This document shows positions 8,880 through 17,303 of a DNA stretch of 64,000 nt, piece by piece (the first letter of the stretch is position 1; every line of letters starts with the position of its first letter). The stretch lies in contig NZ_MJLT01000067.1 in assembly GCF_001766675.1 (NCBI RefSeq), positions 45,112 through 109,111 of the forward strand. Reading direction: 5' to 3'. The DNA comes from Arthrobacter sp. SW1. Its GTDB lineage: Bacteria > Actinomycetota > Actinomycetes > Actinomycetales > Micrococcaceae. The translations under genes were made by a program, and so were the position numbers. The notes beneath the pieces were generated by a model. The model searched no databases. It was not told the origin of the DNA and was given only the letters and a program-made list of their open reading frames with translations.

Positions 8880-9485
8880 ATGGCACCCAAAGAGACTGAC
8901 GCCAGGATCCGGATCCCTCTCGCCTTCGTAACCTCGGCCCTCGCCGTCGCTGCGCTCTTTACGATCTGGAGCCCGGAGAACGAGCTGTGGTTCAAGATCG
9001 GCGGGACCCTGATGTGCGCCATCTTGCTTACCTAGGCCGCCTTCATGGTCGGAAAGACCAAATCCGGCAGGCTGCTCCTGACCCGACGACGTTGGAAGTA
9101 CTTCTCCATCCTCGGTGCTGTTGTGGCTGCAGGCATCACACTTGTAGATATCGTCATCGTCGCGGCACGGCCGGATAGTTACGATCCGGTGCTGTCGTCG
9201 TTGTTCCCGTTGTTCCTGGCTTGGGTTGCTGCCTATCTGTACGAGCCCGGCGGCCCTCCCGTATTCAAGGCACCGGAGCTAAACGACCGTGCGGCAAAAG
9301 CCTGGAAGAGGAACGCCCTTGCATCAGCAATTATCGGGACCAGTCTCGGGGCCATCGCCATCATCTTCGGAGTGAGCGGTAACCTCTTGGCGCTGGCAGT
9401 CCTTTCGCCGATCGTTGTTTCTCTCTTGGTCACCGCCGCCATCCTTTGGGCGATGCTCAGGACGGGAAACAGGGCGAACCCGTAA
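8880..9485 (+). pseudogene. Multi-pass membrane protein interrupted by an in-frame amber codon
   Basis: One reading frame runs from the ATG at 8880 to the stop at 9485 but is broken by a TAG at 9033-9035. Before the TAG it encodes 51 residues ending inside a hydrophobic helix (IGGTLMCAILLT). After it the same frame continues the helix (AAFMVGKTKSGRLL), then four more hydrophobic segments. An intact version would be about 201 residues with roughly six membrane helices and a cytoplasmic RRRWK patch. The ribosome binding site is GGAG/GAGG before 8880. A restart at ATG 9045 could yield a 146-residue fragment. A sequencing error is the alternative to a true nonsense mutation. Confidence 0.7.
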
Positions 9486-9545
9486 TCAAATTGGACGAAG
9501 GCTTCGTCCGGCACCTCGCCGGGAGCAGCCCTACTGGAGTACTAA

Positions 9546-9839
9546 ATGAAGCCTGAACACAAGAAGATGCAACGGGAGATCCGGCGTGCCTTCTTTGCGT
9601 GCGACGTCGTGGAAATCGGTGGGAGCGGGGTATGGCTCCCCGAGGACGAGTACGACACCGAAGCAGACCGTGCCATGTCCATGTTGGTCAAGGGGGTGGC
9701 TGCGGACGAGGTGGCTGCCAGGATCACCGAGATCATCGAACGGGACTGGGGCGTGCGCATCAGCAGCCGGAAGCGGCAGTTGCTCGCCGACGCCCTCGCT
9801 CGGTACGCCCGAATCGATGGTTCCCTTCAGGATCGATGA
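9546..9839 (+). CDS. Small hypothetical protein, possibly DUF1871-like
   Basis: A 97-residue soluble, largely helical protein with the acidic motif WLPEDEYDTEADRAM followed by a helix-rich tail (VAARITEIIERDWGV). The pattern recalls small DUF1871-type proteins; this is a loose resemblance. A GGAG precedes the ATG. The last codons and the stop lie inside the 62-bp palindromic repeat at 9812-9873, so the repeat sets the C-terminus. Confidence 0.65.
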   Translation: MKPEHKKMQREIRRAFFACDVVEIGGSGVWLPEDEYDTEADRAMSMLVKGVAADEVAARITEIIERDWGVRISSRKRQLLADALARYARIDGSLQDR

Positions 9840-9873
9840 TGCGTACCATCGTTTCCAGAGCTAAACATCGAAA
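9812..9873. repeat. 62-bp palindromic repeat, degenerate copy
   Basis: Begins AATCGATGGTTC like the copy at 13619-13680. The core keeps ATGCGTACCATCGTTTC and the right arm has decayed (AACATCGA). Overall length matches the other copy. It overlaps the 3' end of the preceding small gene. Confidence 0.65.
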
Positions 9874-9903
9874 TGGGCGCGGCTTGCCAACACCGGCCGC
9901 CAA

Positions 9904-10314
9904 CTACCCCCACGCCGCCAGCAACGCCGCGCAAGCCTCCTCGCAGCGCCGGCATTCTTCGGCGCAGATCCTGCAGTGGGCGTGGTCGGCTGCGTGCTCG
10001 CGGCATTCCTGGGCGCAGGCGTCGCAGGCTACCCGGCAGGCTTCCAGCGCCGCCCGGACCAGCCGCTCATCGGGCGAGGTCCGCCGCGACAACACGGCAC
10101 TGGTGGCGTGGCAGATATCTGCGCAGTCGAGGTCCGTCCGGATGCATCCGGCCAGCTCGGCCACCATGGGTTCGGCCAGGCAGGCGTCGGCGCAGGCGGT
10201 GCAGGTCTGGCTGCATTCAAGGCACGCCGTGATGCATTCTTCGAGGGCCGCGTCGTAGCTTTCTTCGCGCGTGCCCGGATGGGCTACGAGCATTTCAAGT
10301 ACCCGGTTGGTCAT
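9904..10314 (-). CDS. Four-helix-bundle copper-binding protein (DUF326 / Csp-like)
   Basis: A 136-residue Cys-rich helical protein; the start at 10314 has AGGAG at 8 bases. About 16 cysteines fall in repeated CxxxC-type spacings along four helices (ECITACLECSQTCTACADAC; CRVACDACAQECREH; CRICAEECRRCEEAC), as in copper storage proteins that load many Cu(I) ions inside a helical bundle. No export signal is present, so a cytosolic copper-buffering role is likely. It lies downstream of, and codirectional with, the copper ATPase gene. A strong hairpin between them may limit read-through. Confidence 0.85.
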   Translation of the reverse strand: MTNRVLEMLVAHPGTREESYDAALEECITACLECSQTCTACADACLAEPMVAELAGCIRTDLDCADICHATSAVLSRRTSPDERLVRAALEACRVACDACAQECREHAADHAHCRICAEECRRCEEACAALLAAWG

Positions 10315-10401
10315 TGTTCCGGCTCCTGTCATCAGGGACGTAGGCAGCCGGCCGTCGCCAGCCGCTACTTCCACCGTAGACCCGGGCCGGGCAGATGCCG
10401 A

Positions 10402-10430
10402 GGGGGTGCGGGCAAAACGCCCGCACCCCC
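10402..10430 (-). terminator. Strong hairpin after the copper ATPase gene
   Basis: A perfect 12-bp GC stem (GGGGGTGCGGGC) with a 5-nt loop, about 27 bp past the ATPase stop. No U-tract follows on the minus strand, so it may attenuate rather than end transcription into the DUF326 gene. Confidence 0.6.
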
Positions 10431-10456
10431 GAAGCCCCACGCCAAGCGAGCCCTAC

Positions 10457-12568
10457 TCAGCGAACCGTGGCCGGATTCAGCTTCACCCGCCGCAGCAGCT
10501 GCGCATTCAGGGCAACCACGATTGTCGACGCCGACATCAGCACCGCGCCCGCTGCCGGCGAAAGCACCACCCCGGCGAAGGCCAGGACGCCTGCCGCCAA
10601 CGGCACGGACAGGATGTTGTACCCCGTGGCCCAGATGAGGTTCTGCCACATCTTCCGGTAGCTGGCGCGGGAGAGATCGACCATGGACAGCACGGCCCGC
10701 GGATCGTTGCCCGCCAGCACCACGCCCGCCGTTTCGACCGCCACATCCGTGCCGCCGCCGATCGCGATCCCCACCTCGGCCCGGGCCAGGGCGGGGGAGT
10801 CGTTGACGCCGTCGCCCACCATCGCCACCTTCAGGCCGCGTGCCTGGAGTTCGGCCACCTTCTTGTCCTTGTCGGCCGGGAGGACTTCGGCAAAGACCTC
10901 ATCGATTCCCAGCTCCTCCGCCACCGCCGCAGCAACCTGCCGGGCGTCGCCGGTGATCATGCCCACCTTGATGCCCCTCGCCTGCAGGGCGGCAACAGCC
11001 TGCTTGGACTCCGGCCGCACCGCATCCTCCAGGCTGACCGCGCCAAGGATCCTGCCGCCGTCGAGCACGTGCAGCACAGCCGCTCCGCGCTCGACCCACG
11101 CACCGGTGGTTGCGGCCAGACCGGCCGGCTCCTCGACGTCGAGCTCCCGCAGCAGGGCCGGTCCGCCTAGCTGGAGGGTCCGGCCGTCCACGGTGGCCCG
11201 CACGCCGCGGCCCATCAGGGCGGTGAAGCCGTCCGCGCGCGGCACGTCCAGGCCGCGCTCCCGCGCTGCCCGGACGATCGCCCGGGCCACGGGGTGCTCG
11301 CTGTCCGATTCGACCGCGGCCGCAAGGGCCAACAGCCGGTCCGTGGCCACGCCCTCGACGGCGGCAATGTCCTTCAGCTCGGGCTCACCCTTGGTGAGGG
11401 TTCCGGTCTTGTCGAAGAGGACCACGTCCACGGTGCGCATCCGTTCGAGCGCCATGCGGTTCTTGATCAGGACGCCGGCGCGGGCTGCCCGTTCGGTGGA
11501 AATGGCGATCACGAGCGGGATGGCCAGGCCGAGAGCATGCGGGCAGGCGATGACCAGGACCGTCACGGTGCGTGTCACCGCTTCCGGAACACTGCCCAGC
11601 AAGGTCCACGCGATGAAGGTGATGACGCCGGCGGCCGTGGCGAAGTAGAACAGGAACGCCGCGGCGCGGTCCGCCAGCGCCTGCGCCTTCGATGACGACG
11701 CCTGCGCTTCGGCCACCAGCCGCTGGATCCCGGCCAGGGCCGTGTCATTCCCGACGGCGGTGATCCGCACCCGCACGGTGTTGTCCGTGGCGACCGTCCC
11801 GGCCACGACGGCGTCGCCCGGGGTGCGCGTGACCGTGCGGGATTCGCCGGTGATCATGGATTCGTCGAACTCGGCCCGGCCTTCGGTGATGGTTCCGTCG
11901 GCGGGCATCCGGCCGCCGGAACGGACCAGGACGACGTCGCCGGCCCGCAGTTCGGACACACTGACGGTTTCGGTGCCGGAATCGGTAATGCGTTCTGCCT
12001 CGTCCGGCAGCAGGGCCGCGAGGGCGTCAAGGGCGCCGCGCGCCGAGCCCAGGGCGCGCATTTCGATCCAGTGGCCCAGCAGCATGATCGCTACCAGCAG
12101 GGACAGCTCCCACCAGAAGTCCAGGTCGAAACCGCCCAGGCCCAGGCTCGTCACCCAGGAGGCGACGAAGGCCACGGTGATGGCCATGCCGATCAGCAGC
12201 ATCATGCCGGGGCGCCGGGCCTTCAGTTCCTGGAGTCCGCCCGCCAGGAAGGGTTGGCCGCCGTAGACGAAGATGACCGTGCCGAGGACCGGCGGAATCC
12301 AGGCCGAGCCCGGGAACGACGGCGGCATGTAGCCGAGGAGGTGCCCCACCATCGGGCTGAAGAAGACCACCGGAACAGTCAGGGCCAGGGTCAGCCAAAA
12401 GCGGTTCTTGAACATCGCGGTGCTGTGGCCTGCGTGTTGCCCGTGGCTGTGGACGTGGTGTTCGTCGTCCACCACCGGGGCGGGCGTAGTGCCGGGAGCG
12501 GTGGCCGGGTGGGCCATGGTCCCGGTGTGCGAATGGTGCTCGTGATGGTGCTGGCTATGGTCTTCCAT
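10457..12568 (-). CDS. copB: Copper-translocating P1B-type ATPase, CopB-like
   Basis: Exports copper across the cytoplasmic membrane at the cost of ATP. The start at 12568 has GGAGG close upstream. The 703-residue product opens with a His-rich tail (HSQHHHEHHSH, HHVHSHGQH) instead of a CxxC metal-binding domain. The membrane motif is CPH (ACPHALGLAIP), the mark of the P1B-3/CopB group. The phosphorylation site DKTGTLTKGE, the HP motif (SEHPVARA) and the hinge GDGVNDSPAL are all intact. A CsoR-type operator lies 35 bp upstream. Copper is the likely substrate; silver is possible. Confidence 0.92.
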   Translation of the reverse strand: MEDHSQHHHEHHSHTGTMAHPATAPGTTPAPVVDDEHHVHSHGQHAGHSTAMFKNRFWLTLALTVPVVFFSPMVGHLLGYMPPSFPGSAWIPPVLGTVIFVYGGQPFLAGGLQELKARRPGMMLLIGMAITVAFVASWVTSLGLGGFDLDFWWELSLLVAIMLLGHWIEMRALGSARGALDALAALLPDEAERITDSGTETVSVSELRAGDVVLVRSGGRMPADGTITEGRAEFDESMITGESRTVTRTPGDAVVAGTVATDNTVRVRITAVGNDTALAGIQRLVAEAQASSSKAQALADRAAAFLFYFATAAGVITFIAWTLLGSVPEAVTRTVTVLVIACPHALGLAIPLVIAISTERAARAGVLIKNRMALERMRTVDVVLFDKTGTLTKGEPELKDIAAVEGVATDRLLALAAAVESDSEHPVARAIVRAARERGLDVPRADGFTALMGRGVRATVDGRTLQLGGPALLRELDVEEPAGLAATTGAWVERGAAVLHVLDGGRILGAVSLEDAVRPESKQAVAALQARGIKVGMITGDARQVAAAVAEELGIDEVFAEVLPADKDKKVAELQARGLKVAMVGDGVNDSPALARAEVGIAIGGGTDVAVETAGVVLAGNDPRAVLSMVDLSRASYRKMWQNLIWATGYNILSVPLAAGVLAFAGVVLSPAAGAVLMSASTIVVALNAQLLRRVKLNPATVR

Positions 12569-12602
12569 GATTCCTCCACGTTCTCTTGCAACACCCGAAA
12601 AT

Positions 12603-12619
12603 ATACCCCCGGGGGGTAT
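12603..12619. promoter_or_regulatory. CsoR-type copper operator
   Basis: The palindrome ATACCCCCGGGGGGTAT matches the G/C-tract operator bound by CsoR-family copper sensors, which release DNA when loaded with Cu(I). It sits between the divergent copper ATPase and the hypothetical gene at 12674. No csoR gene is visible in the window. Confidence 0.85.
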
Positions 12620-12673
12620 GGTCTGCAAGAGATTCCGATGAGATCCCGGCCACGCCGGCGCTAGAGTGCGGGG

Positions 12674-13210
12674 ATGAGGTATTCGCTGGTCCAGTGGCTG
12701 GTGTTCCGAGGGGTGCGCCGTGGACTGATCTGGCAGTCGGAGTATGAGTCAAAGGACGAACGCGATACGGACCGCGTCTTGGTCGACGACGGCGGGCGGA
12801 TCGTCTGGATACGCACGCCCGCGGAGTTGGTGGAGCTTGAGCGGCAGTACGGGATCACGCTCGAAGAGGAAGTGCCGGAGCTCGTGGTGCTGGACGGTCT
12901 GGAGGAGCTCCTGGCGTTGCCGGTCTCGGATGACATCTGCAATCAGCTGATCAACGCCTGGAACCTCTTGGGTGATATCGCCCGGAGCGTCGGGGCCAGC
13001 CTGGATGACCACAGCGAGGACAAGGACCGCTGCTACGACAAGCTCTTCGCCGGCTTGAACATGAAGTGCATTACCCCGCCCGGAGAGCATTACTCCCCGC
13101 ACTTCAACAAGTCCGAGAAGCGTTTGATCAGGGAAGTGCTCAACCGTGGCCGGATCATCCTCGACGCCCGGCTGCAGGAGTGCACGCCGGCGGAGGACGA
13201 GGCGCTATGA
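12674..13210 (+). CDS. Hypothetical protein, first gene of a coupled pair
   Basis: A 178-residue soluble protein, acidic and helical, without signal peptide or recognised motif. The C-terminal half (ICNQLINAWNLLGDIARSVG; FNKSEKRLIREVLNRGR) looks folded and structured. Its stop overlaps the next start in an ATGA junction, implying translational coupling. It starts only 54 bp from the CsoR box on the opposite side from the copper ATPase, but nothing in the protein suggests metal binding. An immunity-like or regulatory role cannot be judged. Confidence 0.65.
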   Translation: MRYSLVQWLVFRGVRRGLIWQSEYESKDERDTDRVLVDDGGRIVWIRTPAELVELERQYGITLEEEVPELVVLDGLEELLALPVSDDICNQLINAWNLLGDIARSVGASLDDHSEDKDRCYDKLFAGLNMKCITPPGEHYSPHFNKSEKRLIREVLNRGRIILDARLQECTPAEDEAL

Positions 13211-13608
13211 CGGTGCCCAAGTTTTTGGAGCGGTGGCGGGCGCGAAGGAGATGCCTAGCGGAGTTGAGGCGGCTCGCTGACTATTTGGATGCCCTCTACA
13301 CGGGAACGCCTATGGACATCGAAACTCCTGACGGCCCGCTCTCGGACGAAACCGGCGGCGAGCAGTTGTTGGACGACATGTACATGATCCAGGAAGAGCT
13401 CATCGGAGGCTTGTCCTTTTGGCCTAAGCTCCACGTGGAATCGCTTTTGGCTCCGGTAATCGTGAAAGCGGAGGGAATCCTCGCTGCGCTTCCACTGGAG
13501 TACCCGCTGACCCGGGCAGGCTTCGAGGAATTCATTCAGTCGGCGCGGGAAACAGAAATCCGCTGCTCCGAGCTGTACGCGGTCGGCTTCGGCGCGCCCG
13601 GGCGGTAG
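13207..13608 (+). CDS. Hypothetical protein, second gene of a coupled pair
   Basis: The ATG at 13207 overlaps the upstream TGA (ATGA), which fixes the start. The 133-residue product begins with a strongly basic helix ([22 protein letters not shown]) and continues as an acidic helical protein ([17 protein letters not shown]). No family is recognised. It must be co-translated with the gene at 12674, so the two products probably act together. Confidence 0.65.
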   Translation: MTVPKFLERWRARRRCLAELRRLADYLDALYTGTPMDIETPDGPLSDETGGEQLLDDMYMIQEELIGGLSFWPKLHVESLLAPVIVKAEGILAALPLEYPLTRAGFEEFIQSARETEIRCSELYAVGFGAPGR

Positions 13609-13618
13609 CGGGCACCCA

Positions 13619-13680
13619 AATCGATGGTTCGTCTTGGAAACGATGGTGCGCACCATCGTTTCGGAAGGGAACCATCGATT
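13619..13680. repeat. 62-bp near-perfect palindrome
   Basis: The outer arms AATCGATGGTTC / GAACCATCGATT and a perfect 26-bp inner palindrome (13637-13662, half-site GAAACGATGGTGC) share one centre at 13649/13650. Only a short stretch between the arms is unpaired. It starts 11 bp after the stop of the preceding gene. A degenerate copy lies at 9812-9873. Confidence 0.85.
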
Positions 13681-13823
13681 CGGAGGGGCACGCCCCCCGT
13701 GAGCTTCTTCACGCAAGCCCCCGCAATGCCAGCCTTGAGGAATTTCCCGGCCGGCCGCCGTCGTTGTCCCCAATGCGGCCGGAATCGCGGCCGCCTGGAC
13801 GCAATCGAAAGGCCGGCACCGAC

Positions 13824-14813
13824 GTGACTGTTCCCCTCTCCATCCTCGACCTGGCAATTATCGGCAAGGGCCAGACGGCGGCGGAGAGTTTCGCGGGCAG
13901 CGTCGCCATGGCGCAACTGGCTGAGCGGCTCGGTTACCGGCGCATTTGGTACGCCGAGCACCACAACATGGCGTCCATCGCATCTTCGGCCACGAGCGTG
14001 CTGATCGCACACATCGCCGCGCACACCGAATCCATCCGCCTCGGCGCGGGCGGGATCATGCTGCCGAACCATTCGCCGCTGACCATCGCCGAGCAGTTCG
14101 GAACCCTCGAAACCCTGCACCCCGGGCGGATCGACCTCGGCCTGGGCCGCGCGCCCGGCAGCGATCAGAACACCATGCGCGCGCTCCGCAGGGACCCGAC
14201 GGCGGCAGACACCTTCCCGCAGGACGTCCTGGAATTGCAGGGCTACTTGAGCGGTCCCACCAGGATCCAGGGGGTGGAGGCGACGCCGGGACGCGGCACG
14301 AACGTACCGCTTTACATCCTCGGGTCCTCGCTGTTCGGCGCCCGGCTCGCTGCCCAGTTGGGACTTCCGTACGCCTTCGCGTCCCATTTCGCACCCGCGG
14401 CGCTGCAGGACGCCGTCGCGCTTTACCGCCGGGAGTTCAAGCCCTCGGAGCAGCTTGCTGAACCGTACGTGATTGCCGGGGTGAACGTGGTTGCGGCGGA
14501 TTCGGCGTCTGAGGCACAGCAGATCCTCCTCGACGTCAAGCGCGCCCGGATCTCCACGTTCTTCGGCAACGACCGAGTGTTCACGGATGAGGAAGCGGAC
14601 CTGATCCTCGACTCGGTCCAGGGCCAGCACGTGGCGCAGATGATGCAGTATTCGGCGGTGGGAACGCCCGCGGCTGTGCGCGAATACCTGGACGAATTCG
14701 CCAAGCATGCGGATGCCGACGAGCTGATTGTCGCGCACCAAAGCAACGGCACGGCGGGCCGTCTGCGGTCCGTGGAACTCACCGCCCAGGCCATGGGGCT
14801 GGTGCCGGCGTAG
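13824..14813 (+). CDS. LLM-class flavin-dependent oxidoreductase
   Basis: A 329-residue bacterial-luciferase-like monooxygenase using reduced FMN or F420. The GTG at 13824 ([16 protein letters not shown]) was preferred because family members begin at this point; an AAAGG lies about 12 bases upstream. Family signatures are clear: IWYAEHHNM near residue 48, [20 protein letters not shown] and [14 protein letters not shown]. The C-terminal region ([17 protein letters not shown]) is typical too. It stands alone and converges with the following lipoprotein gene. The substrate cannot be inferred. Confidence 0.88.
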   Translation: MTVPLSILDLAIIGKGQTAAESFAGSVAMAQLAERLGYRRIWYAEHHNMASIASSATSVLIAHIAAHTESIRLGAGGIMLPNHSPLTIAEQFGTLETLHPGRIDLGLGRAPGSDQNTMRALRRDPTAADTFPQDVLELQGYLSGPTRIQGVEATPGRGTNVPLYILGSSLFGARLAAQLGLPYAFASHFAPAALQDAVALYRREFKPSEQLAEPYVIAGVNVVAADSASEAQQILLDVKRARISTFFGNDRVFTDEEADLILDSVQGQHVAQMMQYSAVGTPAAVREYLDEFAKHADADELIVAHQSNGTAGRLRSVELTAQAMGLVPA

Positions 14814-14840
14814 CCTTGTGCGCCGCCGGTCGACGCCGGC

Positions 14841-15230
14841 TCAACGGATGCCAGTGTCGCAGGGCACCGTGACCCTTGCGTATTCTGCCGTCGCCACCGT
14901 GACGTCCATGAGTTCGCACGACATGCCCGCCTCTGCGGTGACGACGTACTTTCCCGGCGCTATATCGATCCGGAAGGCCCCCTTCGCATCGGTGGCGGTC
15001 CGGGCCACTTCCCGCCCGGGGGCGTAGAGCTCTCCGGGGAGCTGTTCGGACACGATCACCGGCACGCCCTCCGGCGGCTCGGACGGGCAGGGTACGCCCT
15101 CCTGTTCGACCGGGCACTGCGGACCCAGAATCACCACGCCCTCGATGCCGGATCCGGGAGACGCGCCCGGTTCCGCGCTGCCGCATCCGGCGGTTGCACA
15201 GAGAACGAGGAAGAGGCCGAGCGCCCGCAT
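14841..15230 (-). CDS. Small lipoprotein with carboxypeptidase-regulatory-like fold
   Basis: A 129-residue product. The signal peptide ends in a lipobox-like ATAGC, giving a lipid-anchored mature protein. The body reads as one beta-sandwich of the CarboxypepD_reg type (EVARTATDAKGAFRIDIAPG, then KYVVTAEAG). Several cysteines (CPVEQEGVPCP; the terminal region) may form disulfides outside the cell. Function is unknown. Confidence 0.75.
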   Translation of the reverse strand: MRALGLFLVLCATAGCGSAEPGASPGSGIEGVVILGPQCPVEQEGVPCPSEPPEGVPVIVSEQLPGELYAPGREVARTATDAKGAFRIDIAPGKYVVTAEAGMSCELMDVTVATAEYARVTVPCDTGIR

Positions 15231-15412
15231 GTCATGTGAACGATCCGCTCAATCCCGCGGTTCCGGGGCGTGTTTTCTGTGTCACAAAACATACCCTCGG
15301 ACTTTTACTAGCTGCGGGCTTGGCGAGGGGTTCATCCGGGCCATAGAGTTCTCCTCATCCGGCGTGGGGGGCGCCGGTCATTCGCATCTATTCATGAATA
15401 TTTGGGGGCAAA

Positions 15413-17236
15413 ATGGCGCGCGCCATCTCCAGGGCGCGGACGCGCCTTGCACTCCTGCTGAGCCTGATGTTCGGTTTGGTATTCGTTGGCCTGGTGCCGG
15501 CGCATGCCGCCGGCACGGCCAGCATTTCCGGCACTGTCACGGTCCCTGCGGGCGTGGATGTCACGCAGGCGACTGTTACCCTCATGGTGAATTCGCCTGA
15601 GTGGCTCACCACGCCCGTTTCGGAGACCAGTCCCGATGCCGCGGGCGCGTACAGCTTCAGCGGGCTGGAACCGGGGCAGTACAAACTCATGTTCAGTCAT
15701 TCGGCGACTACTCCGGCTTGGAACGGCGGCTCGCCCATCGAGGCGACCGCTCCTTGGATCGAGCTCGCGGATGCCCAGGAGGTGACGGGCCAGGACGCCT
15801 CGATGTTCATCCCGGGATCCATTTCGGGAAAGGTGATTTTTCCTGATGGTGCGGCCCCGGAGCTGATTTTCGTTTCTGCATCGCTATCTTCGGGCGAGTT
15901 TGCGATCGCAGCGACGACAACTGACGCAGACGGAAACTACCTCCTTGGGAACCTTCCGCCCGGCTCCTACAAATTGAATTTCGACAGCAGCACAGGTGAC
16001 TACTTCCCGGTCTGGAACGGCGGCAGCATGAACCAGCAGGACGCGCCGGAGATCGCGTTGGCCGAGGGTGCAACGCTCAGCGGTGAGGACGTTGCGTTGA
16101 CGCCGGTTACAGAAGGCGGCGGCATTTCCGGGACCATCAGCCGGCTTGGCGGCGGGGAAACGGAAGGCGCAATGGTCCAGCTCTTCGACGCCTCGGGTGA
16201 GCCCCTGTACACGACGACCGCGGCGGCGGATGGCAGCTACGAATTGTCCGGAATCACGGCGGGCAGCTATAAGGTGGCCGTCCTTCCGACCCGTTCAGGC
16301 GATCTGCCGGTGTGGTTTGGCGGTACCGACGAGGGGACAGCGGCACTGATTGAGGTCGCAGCCGGAGAACTCGTCACCGGGATAGACATCGTTCTGCCGG
16401 CGGCGGGAAGCTTGCACGGCACGGTAAGCGGGTATGCCGGCGACGGGGGAGTGCTTGTCCAGGTTTTCCCGGCTTTGAACCCGGAGCCCGACTTCCCCAC
16501 GTCCTTGGGATCGGCCTGGGTGAAGCCTGACGGCAGCTACTCGGTGACCGGTCTGCCCGCAGGACAGGTCATAGTCCGGCTCGTGGGACGACCGGGAGGA
16601 TATGCGGATCAGTGGTATGGCGGCACCTTCGCCTCAGCGACGCCCGTCAGCATCGTGGAGGGGCAGGCAACCTTGGGAATCGACTTCACCGTCTACCGGC
16701 AAGCCATGATCCAAGGCCAAGTGAAAGCTCCCCTGGATCCGAGTTCGACCCGTATCAGGGTTCTGGACGCGGCCGGCAACGAAGCTGGCGCGGGTTTTGC
16801 GCTGCAAGACGGAAGCTACGCCGTGGACGGGCTCATGCCCGGGTCCTACAAGGTTGAGTTCATGGCTACTGCTCCGGGCCAAGTAACCACTTGGTACGGC
16901 GGGAAGACCTTGGCTACGGCGGCAGTTCTTACACTTGCTGCCGGGCAAACCCTCACCGGCGTCGACAGCGACGTGATAATTGCCCCGTCGCCTTCGCCTT
17001 CACCGAAGCCGACGCCCACCGACAAGCCGACCCCCACGGAGAAGCCGACGCCGAAGCCTACCGTGAGCGATAAGCCCGCCATCCAGCCGGCCGGCAACGT
17101 CACCGCCACGGACAGTGGTGAGCTTGCCGAAACCGGCGCCCCGGCCAGCCTGGCCCCGCTGGGACTGGCTGGCGGAGTGCTTGGCGCCGTCGGCGTCGTA
17201 CTTCTCGTGGCAACGCGGCTGCGCACGCGCCGCTAA
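15413..17236 (+). CDS. Sortase-anchored surface protein with carboxypeptidase-regulatory-like repeats
   Basis: A 607-residue cell-wall protein. A basic N-terminus and hydrophobic stretch end at VPAHAAG. About five to six repeats of a CNA-B/CarboxypepD_reg-like sandwich follow, each with a G-Y-L/S-L-PG-Y-K signature (AYSFSGLEPGQYKLMF; NYLLGNLPPGSYKLNF; SYELSGITAGSYKVAV; SYAVDGLMPGSYKVEF). Next comes a Pro/Lys/Thr stalk rich in PSP and KPTP, then the sorting signal LAETG, a hydrophobic helix and RTRR. LAxTG is the recognition pattern of class E sortases in high-GC actinobacteria. No sortase gene is in the window. An adhesive or structural role is likely. Confidence 0.88.
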   Translation: MARAISRARTRLALLLSLMFGLVFVGLVPAHAAGTASISGTVTVPAGVDVTQATVTLMVNSPEWLTTPVSETSPDAAGAYSFSGLEPGQYKLMFSHSATTPAWNGGSPIEATAPWIELADAQEVTGQDASMFIPGSISGKVIFPDGAAPELIFVSASLSSGEFAIAATTTDADGNYLLGNLPPGSYKLNFDSSTGDYFPVWNGGSMNQQDAPEIALAEGATLSGEDVALTPVTEGGGISGTISRLGGGETEGAMVQLFDASGEPLYTTTAAADGSYELSGITAGSYKVAVLPTRSGDLPVWFGGTDEGTAALIEVAAGELVTGIDIVLPAAGSLHGTVSGYAGDGGVLVQVFPALNPEPDFPTSLGSAWVKPDGSYSVTGLPAGQVIVRLVGRPGGYADQWYGGTFASATPVSIVEGQATLGIDFTVYRQAMIQGQVKAPLDPSSTRIRVLDAAGNEAGAGFALQDGSYAVDGLMPGSYKVEFMATAPGQVTTWYGGKTLATAAVLTLAAGQTLTGVDSDVIIAPSPSPSPKPTPTDKPTPTEKPTPKPTVSDKPAIQPAGNVTATDSGELAETGAPASLAPLGLAGGVLGAVGVVLLVATRLRTRR

Positions 17237-17261
17237 CGCAGCACGCACCGCTAAACACCGA

Positions 17262-17303
17262 GGCTGAGGGCCCGGGAACCGCATGGTTCCCGGGCCCTCA
17301 GCC
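17262..17303. terminator. Bidirectional terminator hairpin
   Basis: A perfect 19-bp stem (left arm starts GGCTGAGGGCCC) with the 4-nt loop GCAT, between two convergent genes. The stop codon of the LysR gene (17298-17300) lies inside the right arm. Confidence 0.85.

Noticed and set aside
13255..13857. 200-codon minus-strand frame spanning the palindrome
   Set aside because: Its middle translates the palindromic repeat, and it overlaps a coupled gene on the other strand that has a fixed start.
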